A stretch of 64,000 nucleotides of DNA from Treponema sp. Its GTDB lineage: Bacteria > Spirochaetota > Spirochaetia > Treponematales > Breznakiellaceae. Each line of letters starts with the position of its first letter. Position 1 is the first letter of the stretch. The DNA lies in the NCBI GenBank assembly GCA_031266775.1, contig JAISAQ010000053.1, positions 30,334 through 94,333 on the forward strand, given 5' to 3'. Shown in pieces: positions 56,572 through 64,000 of the stretch. A program made the translations under genes and the position numbers. The notes beneath the pieces were generated by a model, which was given only the letters and a program-made list of their open reading frames with translations, was not told where the DNA came from and made no database searches.

Positions 56572-57804
56572 ATGAATACGCCAGCGGTTACCGACTCAAT
56601 TGTACAGAACAGAAGGCGATACCGGCACAACAGGGTATTGGGCATAATCAGGTCAAAGGAGGGGGTTTCCCGTTATGACATCAAAAAGATTACGTCCTAC
56701 AGCATAGAAACCATTCTGGACATTACCGGCGAACTGCTCAGGGAAGGGTTCATTTACGAAGAGGCGGGCCGTAACGCCCGGATAGGGCGCCGGCCGGTAT
56801 CCCTGTACATCAACGCCCAGGGAGGTTACTTTGCCGGCGTTGAATTCAACAGCCAGCGTATTCAGGGCATTCTGTTGAATTTTGCCAAAGAACCGGTTCA
56901 TGGCGAATTGCTCCCGGTAAGCGCCGATGACGACGCCGCGGTTCTGCTCGAAAAGGTAGAAACGGTTATTGAACGCCTGCTTGCCGCGCGGCCTTCCGGG
57001 GGGAAAAGGGTAATCGGCATTGGGCTGGGCCTTCCCGGTTTTTTTGATCCTGAAACCGGATCGGCTATAAGCTATGATTTTTTGCCTTCCTGGAAAAACA
57101 TACCCATAAAAAAAATAATAGAAGACCGGTTCAGGCTTCCCTGTTTTATTGAAAACAACGTTGCCGTTATCGCCATGGCCTACCGGTGGCTGATGTTCCG
57201 GGAAGAGCCGGAAGATTTTCTTTTTGTGTCCATCCGTACCGGAGTACGGATGGTCCCATGGTACGGCGGCAGGTTCATCTTCGAGGGAAAAAGCTATGTC
57301 GGACAATTGGGACACGTTAAAGTGCCCGGTTCAAACCGGCTTTGCAACTGTGGTGAAAGGGGATGCCTCAACGCGGAGATAACCGATCCCGGAATACGGA
57401 ACAAGATGATAGAGATGATTCTTAATCACCGCCTGGAGGGGATTTCCGGCAGGATAAACGGAAATCTGGAATGTTTGAACGTAGACATGCTAAAGGAGGC
57501 GGTGCTCGAGGAAGACCCGCATGCCATTGATCTTGTCCAGGATTCGGCGGTTAAACTGGGCCACTGCCTGGGAATGATGGTCGATATTCTGGCCCCCAAT
57601 GTCATTGTTCTTTCCGGAAAACTGGTAAGCATGGGCGGCATCTTCATGGACGCCGTAGAAAAGGGCATACGGCAAAATACCATAAACGGCAGCACATCCA
57701 AGATACGGCTTGTAAATTCCACCCTTGAGGATAATGCCGGGGCTTGGGGGGCCGCGGTTCTGGCGCTGCTGCGGAGCTTTGAGTTTGAAACCCTGCAAAT
57801 TTAA
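56572..57804 (+). CDS. ROK family regulator
   Basis: N-terminal HTH (VSRYDIKKITSYSIETILDITGELLREGFI); VGQLGHVKVPGSNRLCNCGERGCLNAEI. Confidence 0.88.
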   Translation: MNTPAVTDSIVQNRRRYRHNRVLGIIRSKEGVSRYDIKKITSYSIETILDITGELLREGFIYEEAGRNARIGRRPVSLYINAQGGYFAGVEFNSQRIQGILLNFAKEPVHGELLPVSADDDAAVLLEKVETVIERLLAARPSGGKRVIGIGLGLPGFFDPETGSAISYDFLPSWKNIPIKKIIEDRFRLPCFIENNVAVIAMAYRWLMFREEPEDFLFVSIRTGVRMVPWYGGRFIFEGKSYVGQLGHVKVPGSNRLCNCGERGCLNAEITDPGIRNKMIEMILNHRLEGISGRINGNLECLNVDMLKEAVLEEDPHAIDLVQDSAVKLGHCLGMMVDILAPNVIVLSGKLVSMGGIFMDAVEKGIRQNTINGSTSKIRLVNSTLEDNAGAWGAAVLALLRSFEFETLQI

Positions 57805-57849
57805 AAACGCGGTTTTTATCCGCTGTTAATTGTTACACAGGAGAATAGT

Positions 57850-58698
57850 ATGACAACTGTTAAAATTCTGGATGTTCTTAAAGAGATGAGTTCCAAAAAA
57901 GAAGTGCTTGTTTCCTTTAACCTTTTTAACAACGCGTCGATCAACGGCGTCCTCAGGGCGGCGCAAAAGGTAAACCGGCCGGTTATGCTGGGAGTTACCG
58001 AACGCGATCTTGCCCATTACGGCCTTGAAGAGCTGGTAAAAACGGTACGGATCAAGGCAGAACGAATAGGAGTAATCACCGCCCTTCATCTGGACCACGG
58101 AATGAGCCTCGAAGCGGCCGTGCGTTGTATCCGGGCCGGTTTTTCCTCGGTGATGCTCGATCCTTCGGGGCTCGAACCGGAAAAAAGAATTCTGGTAGTC
58201 CGTGAAGTAATGGATTTTGCCCGTTCCGCCGGTGTAATGGTAGAAAGTATGGTCGGCCAATTGAGACTGGCCCTTGACGACATACAGGGAGAAGGCGTTT
58301 CAAAAGAAGAATTAACCGACCCCGCAGAGGCCGCTTCTTTTGTCCGGGAAACGGGAATAGACATTCTGGCGGTTTCCGTAGGCACCGAACACGGCAGCGC
58401 CATCGCGGGAAAAGAAGAAGAAATAGACATGCCGCGGCTCAGGGCCATTGCCGAAGCTGTTCCGGTTCCCCTGGTAGTTCACGGCGGCAGCGGTGTTTCC
58501 GCCGGCCAGCTGCGGGAACTGCGGAATTATCATGTAGGCAAAATGAATATTGGCGGAGCAATCCGGGTGGCCTATACCAGGGCCATTATGAAGGCTTTGA
58601 CGGAGAATCCCTACATTGACATGAATGACGCCGACGCGGCCGGAGAAGAAGCGATCTGTGAAACGGCAGCCGGCAAGCTGCGGACGCTAAGCTGCTAA
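57850..58698 (+). CDS. class II fructose-bisphosphate/ketose-bisphosphate aldolase
   Basis: VITALHLDHGMSLEAAVRCIRAGFSSVMLD; VSVGTEHG; LVVHGGSGV. Confidence 0.92.
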   Translation: MTTVKILDVLKEMSSKKEVLVSFNLFNNASINGVLRAAQKVNRPVMLGVTERDLAHYGLEELVKTVRIKAERIGVITALHLDHGMSLEAAVRCIRAGFSSVMLDPSGLEPEKRILVVREVMDFARSAGVMVESMVGQLRLALDDIQGEGVSKEELTDPAEAASFVRETGIDILAVSVGTEHGSAIAGKEEEIDMPRLRAIAEAVPVPLVVHGGSGVSAGQLRELRNYHVGKMNIGGAIRVAYTRAIMKALTENPYIDMNDADAAGEEAICETAAGKLRTLSC

Positions 58699-58700
58699 AA

Positions 58701-60140
58701 ATGCGCGGCTGTTATGTCGGAATAGACATCGGAACTACCAACACCAAGGCGGCGATCCTCCATACCGACGGAACACTGGGACCGCCCCTAAAGGCGGCTA
58801 CGCCCTTTTACTCCGCGCACGGGGCGGTCTTTTTTAATCTTTCACTATTGGAAAATATAATCGGGGATTTCAGAAAAAAAATACAGAAACACCGCCGTAT
58901 TTTGGGAATCTCCTTTACCAGTGTGGGAGAATCGGTGGTGCCGGTACGAAACGGAAAAGCTCTGGCCGATCCCCTGTTTTGGAACGATCCTGTCACCGAA
59001 AATACGGCCCGCAATACGCCGGTTGACAGTGAAGCATGTAATCCTGAAATAAACCGGAAGGGAAAAATAAACGCCACGCTGTCCATCTATAAAATTTTAT
59101 GGATGCGGGATGTTTTACCGATGGATGAACCGGAATTCTGGCTTTCCATCGCGGGCTATTTCATTTACCGTTTTACCCGCATCCCCTGCTGGGATTATTC
59201 ACAGGCAAGCCGCACCATGCTTCTGGATATTGACAAGGGCATATGGAACGCCGGGCTTCTGCAACGTTTTGACCTGAAAGAAAAGCTGCCCCATATTAGC
59301 GCAATGGGTTCCTGTATCGGGAAGGATGAAGAAGGGGTCCCCTGCGCCCTGGGCGGGCATGATCATATTACCGGCCTTTTTTGTATTGAAACCCTGGCCG
59401 AAAAGCGTCCCTTTATTTTCGACTCAATCGGTTCTTCCGAATCCATGGTAACCCTGACGGATTCCAGGGAATTCCGCCCCGGTTCAGGCGAACTATGCAT
59501 AGGCGCGGCCTTTGGCCCCGGCAGTTTTTATGTCCTTAACGCCATAATTTATTCAGGGCTCCTTATGAAATGCATCGCCGCCCTTGGCGGCAGCGGCGGC
59601 GCGGACGCTTTCTTCACGGCCATGAATGAGAAGCTTTTGAAATCAGAACCCCCGGAAAAGATTTTTCCGATCATTGCGGGGGGAGATCCGGTAACGGGCC
59701 TTGAGAAATCGGGGCTTTCGTTTGTCAACATGCCCATAGACACGGACATTGTACGGCTGACCCACACGGCCTACGTGTATATGGCCGCCATGGCGCGGCT
59801 TAACATTGAAAGGCTCGGCAGGTATACCGATCCCGGAGCCCTCGTTATTTCGGGCGGCGGCGGAACCGCCAACAGCCTCTATCTGCAGTACCGGGCGGCC
59901 GTTCTTGACCGTCCGGTTCATGTCGCGCCCTCAACCGAAATAGGGGGCATAGGAGCCGCCCTTTGCGCGGCCAAAGCATTAAACGATGAAAAGACGCCCC
60001 TTGCCTTCAGACGGAACCAGTCCTTCCGGATTATCCGGCCGGATTACAAACGGGCTTCCCTTATCCGCCGCCAGGCCGATGAACTTCTGTCCTTTTACGG
60101 GAACATGAACGGGAAAAAACCTTCGGACCTCTTTTGCTGA
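58701..60140 (+). CDS. FGGY-family carbohydrate kinase
   Basis: YVGIDIGTTNTKAAILHTDG; ALGGHDHITGLFCIE; LVISGGGGTANSLYLQYRAAVL. Confidence 0.9.
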   Translation: MRGCYVGIDIGTTNTKAAILHTDGTLGPPLKAATPFYSAHGAVFFNLSLLENIIGDFRKKIQKHRRILGISFTSVGESVVPVRNGKALADPLFWNDPVTENTARNTPVDSEACNPEINRKGKINATLSIYKILWMRDVLPMDEPEFWLSIAGYFIYRFTRIPCWDYSQASRTMLLDIDKGIWNAGLLQRFDLKEKLPHISAMGSCIGKDEEGVPCALGGHDHITGLFCIETLAEKRPFIFDSIGSSESMVTLTDSREFRPGSGELCIGAAFGPGSFYVLNAIIYSGLLMKCIAALGGSGGADAFFTAMNEKLLKSEPPEKIFPIIAGGDPVTGLEKSGLSFVNMPIDTDIVRLTHTAYVYMAAMARLNIERLGRYTDPGALVISGGGGTANSLYLQYRAAVLDRPVHVAPSTEIGGIGAALCAAKALNDEKTPLAFRRNQSFRIIRPDYKRASLIRRQADELLSFYGNMNGKKPSDLFC

Positions 60141-60249
60141 GGGGATTTGTACGATGTTATCCTCCGAAGCGGAGGCGATGCACCGCAAAAAAGATTGATG
60201 TTTTCAGGTCTTCTTAGCGTTCCCCGCAAAATGTGGTATACTAAGGCCC

Positions 60250-60852
60250 ATGGACAGAAAAATACATTCCAACCATCCCCGGCCGGCCTATGTGTTGCGG
60301 GCAAGCATTGAAGGAACCACGCCGTCAATCTGGCGGGAGTTGAGTGTTCCGGCGGACTGTACGCTGGGAGATCTTCATGGGATTCTTCAGATTGCCTTTG
60401 GCTGGGAGAACGGTCACATGCATTCCTTTACCGTCAATTCGGCGCGGTACGGAATGATGATGGAGGACATGGGTTTCGATGATGGAGACGACGTGGCCGA
60501 CGAGGATGATGTGTGCCTTGATGATCTGAATCTGCGGGCAAAACAAAAATTCAGTTACCTCTATGATTTTGGAGATTCTTGGGAGCATGAGATTAGGGTA
60601 TCCAAAATTATCCCCCCGGAAGATGAAAAGCGGGATTTAACGCGGCCCCGCTGTCTTGGAGGGCAGCGGGCAGGCCCTCCGGAGGATTCGGGAGGCGTTT
60701 GGGGGTACGAGTCCATGCTTGAAATATTGAAAGACCCAAACCACAAGGAATATGAAGAAATCCATGAATGGGCCGGAGATTTTGATCCTGAATATTTCAG
60801 CCTGGAAAAAACAAACGCCCGCCTGGCACAGGCTTTTAAGTCCCGGCGCTGA
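60250..60852 (+). CDS. plasmid pRiA4b ORF-3 family protein
   Basis: YVLRASIEGTTPSIWRELSVPADCTLGDLHGILQIAFGWENGHMHSFTV; YLYDFGDSWEHEIRV. Confidence 0.9.
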   Translation: MDRKIHSNHPRPAYVLRASIEGTTPSIWRELSVPADCTLGDLHGILQIAFGWENGHMHSFTVNSARYGMMMEDMGFDDGDDVADEDDVCLDDLNLRAKQKFSYLYDFGDSWEHEIRVSKIIPPEDEKRDLTRPRCLGGQRAGPPEDSGGVWGYESMLEILKDPNHKEYEEIHEWAGDFDPEYFSLEKTNARLAQAFKSRR

Positions 60853-60858
60853 ATGACC

Positions 60859-60890
60859 AGTAACCAACCGGGTTACTAAACAAGTCCAAT
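60859..60890. repeat. partial copy H of the TTAGTAACC palindrome module (inverted)
   Basis: AGTAACCAACCGGGTTACTAAACAAGTCCAAT is the reverse complement of ATTGGACTTGTTTAGTAACCCGGTTGGTTACT in copy A. Confidence 0.8.
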
Positions 60891-60931
60891 CTTTTCTGGC
60901 CTAATTATGTGCTGTAAAACCTGATATGCGG

Positions 60932-61642
60932 TTATATAGTTAACTGTATTAATTCATTTAATTTTTCTTTTGAATAACCTAAAAAAGCGTCGGTAATTAC
61001 ACGCTGCCCGTTTGAATTTGGGTGTGTGCCGTCTTCACACAACAATTCATCTATTCGAAAATATTTCAGGAAGGCGCCGCGTATATCGACTAAAAGCGTA
61101 TTTGTTTCACGGGCAATATACTCAATTGCACGGGAATACTGTTCCTGAAATCTGTATATTGTATTTACTGTCCCTAACCATTTTAATATATTATCTTTGT
61201 TAAGGTCTTTGCAAAACCAGTCGAAGAATCTTTGCGGTTCCAATGGCGGCAATGTTGTAATGATTGGTTCAATATACTTTTCTTTCAGCGATTTTATCAT
61301 GTTTTTATATGTTTCAATAAATGCTTTAAGGGGAGTGTTGGGAATATGTTCATCATAAGGTCTTTCCGCAATTTCTTTCCAGTTAAAATCGCAATCATTC
61401 CCGCCATATTCGAGTACCACAATATCAAAATACTTTTTTTGAAGGCGGCGCTCCAGCATTATGTTGCCTTTATTTATCGTACAACCAAACATGGAAAAAT
61501 TATCAATAGAAACCAAATGTTTATTTTCAATCTTTTCAAAATCAATACAGTTTTTGACACAATATTTTTTTGTATCCGGATCCACTTGAATGCCTTTTAA
61601 TATTGAATCTCCAAAAACCGCCACTTTTCTCATTATGTTCAT
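60932..61642 (-). CDS. SGNH/GDSL hydrolase
   Basis: VAVFGDSILKGIQ; VVLEYGGNDCDFNW; LLCEDGTHPNSNGQRVI. Confidence 0.88.
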   Translation of the reverse strand: MNIMRKVAVFGDSILKGIQVDPDTKKYCVKNCIDFEKIENKHLVSIDNFSMFGCTINKGNIMLERRLQKKYFDIVVLEYGGNDCDFNWKEIAERPYDEHIPNTPLKAFIETYKNMIKSLKEKYIEPIITTLPPLEPQRFFDWFCKDLNKDNILKWLGTVNTIYRFQEQYSRAIEYIARETNTLLVDIRGAFLKYFRIDELLCEDGTHPNSNGQRVITDAFLGYSKEKLNELIQLTI

Positions 61643-61721
61643 AATTTTATATGCTCCTCAACATTTAGACATAAAACCATGTAAAAAGTTGCTCAAGAAC
61701 CGAAGTTTCCGGGTAATTTTG

Positions 61722-61750
61722 TTGACTTATATGACGAAAGGGAATAGTAT
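61722..61750 (+). promoter_or_regulatory. promoter for the rSAM-associated operon
   Basis: TTGACT (61722-61727), 17-bp spacer, TAGTAT (61745-61750). Confidence 0.55.
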
Positions 61751-61780
61751 AAGGGAACCTCTTGATAAAGGGAATAAAAT

Positions 61781-62500
61781 ATGGGGAAAATTCTGGAAAA
61801 GGCGCGCATGATACTGAGAAATGTGTATGTGGCGCTGGGGGCGACGGCAATGCCGTTTTTGATCCATGCCATGTATGGAATGCGTGAGCCGGATCTCAGC
61901 AACTATACGGTTCCCGTTCAGGGGAGGGTTGTCGCCGAAGAAACGGGCGAGCCGGTGGCGGGAATTAATGTCAGATACATGTACGCCACCGCCAATACCG
62001 ACATTGACGGACGTTTCCTTATCTACGTGCCCGAAGAAGATTCTTACTCTATCAGGTTTTCCGATAGTGACGGCTTTGAAAACGGCGGATTTTTTTCAAA
62101 CAAAGATATGAATATTACCCAGGATGAAATTACGAATCCGTTAGAGGTAAGCCTCTATGGGGAAAGTCCGGCTGCCGTTATTCACGGGACTGTGCTTTCC
62201 AAAGGAACAGGGGAGCCGGTTTCAGGAATCAGGGTTATTGTTTACTCTGAGGCCGGTAACAGAGGTGAATCCGCATACACTCCTTTTTATTCCGGCTTTG
62301 AGATTTTATCTGATAATGACGGCCAATTTTATATTCAGGTACCCGAGCGGGATAATTATTCTATCCGTTTTCTTGATGGCGGCGGTTTATTTCAGCTTAA
62401 AATCATGCAAGTTACCTCCGATGAAATTAAACATTCGCTAGAAGTTGATTTGGAGCAAAAGCCCGAAGAAAATGACGAAGAAGTTGAACCCTCCCAATAG
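61781..62500 (+). CDS. two-repeat carboxypeptidase-regulatory-like protein; rSAM-associated putative lipoprotein-like partner
   Basis: Tandem repeats VQGRVVAEETGEPVAGINVRY...DGRFLIYVPEEDSYSIRFSD...ITQDEITNPLEVSL and IHGTVLSKGTGEPVSGIRVIV...DGQFYIQVPERDNYSIRFLD...VTSDEIKHSLEVDL; overlaps the rSAM gene. Confidence 0.75.
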   Translation: MGKILEKARMILRNVYVALGATAMPFLIHAMYGMREPDLSNYTVPVQGRVVAEETGEPVAGINVRYMYATANTDIDGRFLIYVPEEDSYSIRFSDSDGFENGGFFSNKDMNITQDEITNPLEVSLYGESPAAVIHGTVLSKGTGEPVSGIRVIVYSEAGNRGESAYTPFYSGFEILSDNDGQFYIQVPERDNYSIRFLDGGGLFQLKIMQVTSDEIKHSLEVDLEQKPEENDEEVEPSQ

Positions 62501-63569
62501 ACCGGGCGGCAAGCATCCTTCAAATAAATTTTCCCAGTTCTTTTTCAACCAGTTCAGAAAAAACGAAACGCGCCTTCATCAACTGTCGTATCTTTTTTGG
62601 GAATGTACCCGGCGGTGCAATCTGCGCTGTCTGCATTGCGGTTCCGATTGTTCCGCCGGCAGTGAAACGGAAGATTTGCCCTTCGACGATTTTCTGGGAG
62701 CCATTCTTCCGTTAAAAGAAGTGTATAAACCAGAGAGCATAACCGTAGCCATAACCGGCGGTGAACCCCTTGTGCGGAAGAATTTGTCGGAGTGCGGCAG
62801 AAGGCTGCGGCAGCACGGTTTTCTCTGGGGAATAGTTACCAACGGCTATGCGTATACTCCCGGTATACACGGCAGGCTGCTCGCGGCGGGCATGGGTTCC
62901 GTCTCCCTGAGTCTTGACGGGCTGGAGGCTTCCCATAACTGGCTTCGGGGAAACGATCAAAGTTTTAACAGGGCTGTCGATGCCCTGGCGTTAATCACCT
63001 CCACAAAACATCTGACCTATGACGTGATAACCTGCGTGAATCAAAAAAATATTTATGAACTTGAAGAACTCAAGGCGTTTCTTGTTTCGCGTAATGTCAG
63101 GGTGTGGAGGCTGTGTACCATTGCGCCAATCGGAAGGGCGGCGCGGAACGGCGATCTGTGTTTAAGCCCCGGACAACTAAAGTATCTTTTTGATTTTATT
63201 GTCAATTCCCGTACCGGTAACGATATTCTTGTTGAGTTTAGCTGTGAATCCTGGGCCGGGGAATATGAAAGAAGAATCCGCGATGCGCCTTTTTTCTGCC
63301 GCGCCGGAATAAACATTGCTTCGGTTTTGGTTGACGGATCTATCTCCGCGTGTCCCAATATCAACAGGAGTTTTGTTCAGGGAAACATATACCGTGATTT
63401 GTTTTTGGATGTTTGGAATAACCGGTTTAAAATCATGCGGGATCGCCGGTGGACAAAAACGGGAATATGCAAAGACTGCAAAGATTACCGGAATTGTTCC
63501 GGCGGCCCCATGCATTTGCGGGATGAAAAAAAAGACGCTGTTTTAACCTGTATCTACAACCGGCTGTAA
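62472..63569 (+). CDS. radical SAM/SPASM domain protein
   Basis: ECTRRCNLRCLHCGSDC (CxxxCxxC); C-terminal CRAGINIASVLVDGSISACPNI...CKDCKDYRNCSGG. Confidence 0.92.
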   Translation: MTKKLNPPNRPGGKHPSNKFSQFFFNQFRKNETRLHQLSYLFWECTRRCNLRCLHCGSDCSAGSETEDLPFDDFLGAILPLKEVYKPESITVAITGGEPLVRKNLSECGRRLRQHGFLWGIVTNGYAYTPGIHGRLLAAGMGSVSLSLDGLEASHNWLRGNDQSFNRAVDALALITSTKHLTYDVITCVNQKNIYELEELKAFLVSRNVRVWRLCTIAPIGRAARNGDLCLSPGQLKYLFDFIVNSRTGNDILVEFSCESWAGEYERRIRDAPFFCRAGINIASVLVDGSISACPNINRSFVQGNIYRDLFLDVWNNRFKIMRDRRWTKTGICKDCKDYRNCSGGPMHLRDEKKDAVLTCIYNRL

Positions 63570-63609
63570 GCAGTTGTCCGGCGGTCAAGTTCCATGTATG
63601 CTCCTTTGA

Positions 63610-63855
63610 TCATGCCTTTGGGAAGACCTCCCTGGTAAAAAATTCCCCCGCGGTTTCCGCCGTTACCTGATGGATCACGCCGTTTACCGAGACCGCCACC
63701 CCCGGATGTTGGCATTGTTTTTGGCAAAAGCTGGACTTAAAATTTATTCGGTCATGCAGCATCTTTTCCTCGATAAGCTGCTGGAAAGTCTGAATGACGT
63801 TGTAGGAACCTTTGATATGGCAGGAACTGCCGATACAAACGCATAGTTCAAGCAT
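63610..63855 (-). CDS. (2Fe-2S) ferredoxin domain (thioredoxin-like fold) protein
   Basis: MLELCVCIGSSCHIKGSYNVIQTFQQLIEE...FCQKQCQHPGVAVSVNG; start moved to ATG 63855. Confidence 0.82.
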   Translation of the reverse strand: MLELCVCIGSSCHIKGSYNVIQTFQQLIEEKMLHDRINFKSSFCQKQCQHPGVAVSVNGVIHQVTAETAGEFFTREVFPKA

Positions 63856-64000
63856 GGGTCTTCTCCTTTTGTGTGTAGTGTACATGCAATAATTCTTTTA
63901 CCCGGCCTTTCAGAATACCGCTGTAGAGATTCATCATCAGGGGGTTTTCCTCGGATCGTTTTATGCCGCACAGTTTGTCCGCCGAATAAAGCCCCCGGCC
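63848..64000 (-). CDS. C-terminal fragment of [FeFe] hydrogenase (small-subunit-like tail), truncated by window edge
   Basis: GRGLYSADKLCGIKRSEENPLMMNLYSGILKGRVKELLHVHYTQK resembles the iron-hydrogenase C-terminal LYxxD...RxSxENPxxxxLY...ELLHxHY pattern; open to the edge. Confidence 0.7.
   Translation of the reverse strand, partial: GRGLYSADKLCGIKRSEENPLMMNLYSGILKGRVKELLHVHYTQKEKTHA

Noticed and set aside
63744-63971. 75-aa minus-strand ORF at right edge
   Set aside because: Out of frame with the hydrogenase-like tail (63848-64000) and the ferredoxin-like gene, both of which make better biological sense.
1-64000. Prophage, diversity-generating retroelement, retron or transposase
   Set aside because: No reverse transcriptase, integrase, terminase or transposase motifs in any of the credible ORFs.

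Overview
64 kb of compact, roughly 50% GC bacterial chromosome. The gene content suggests a Treponema-like spirochaete, possibly a termite-gut type; this is an inference from protein style and was not checked by any search. Main blocks, left to right: (1) HATPase-HDOD protein. (2) Large carbohydrate uptake and catabolism cluster at 3.2-16.1 kb: ROK regulator, two ABC permeases, solute-binding protein, two TIM-barrel isomerase-like proteins, Gfo/Idh/MocA oxidoreductase, an uncharacterised 416-aa protein, a GH-like protein and two zinc alcohol dehydrogenases. (3) rpe, malQ, outer-membrane and lipoproteins, DHH phosphoesterase, M16 peptidase. (4) The conserved jag-yidC-yidD-rnpA-rpmH block; rpmH is missing from the ORF track and rnpA has no canonical start codon upstream of its conserved N-terminus. 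(5) AlgJ/AlgI-like O-acetylation pair, META lipoprotein, arfB, metK, a double-PII-like protein with a tandem DUF1538 membrane protein, nitroreductase, thrC, MscS, beta-CASP nuclease, GH38. (6) Restriction-modification island: two tandem m5C methyltransferases, HNH protein, Vsr. (7) Second sugar locus: RhaB-like kinase, class II aldolase, ABC transporter, ROK, class II FBA, FGGY kinase. (8) Radical SAM/SPASM gene overlapping a two-repeat exported partner resembling the rSAM-associated putative lipoprotein families. (9) (2Fe-2S) ferredoxin-like gene and the C-terminal end of an [FeFe]-hydrogenase cut by the window edge. The intergenic DNA carries a mosaic family of palindromic modules, with a covarying base pair between two copies and terminal TAGs that supply the stop codons of neighbouring genes. 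The strongest candidates for novelty are that repeat family, the rSAM/partner pair, the PII-DUF1538 pair and the unassigned sugar pathway. No tRNA, rRNA, CRISPR array, transposase, integrase or reverse transcriptase was recognised.
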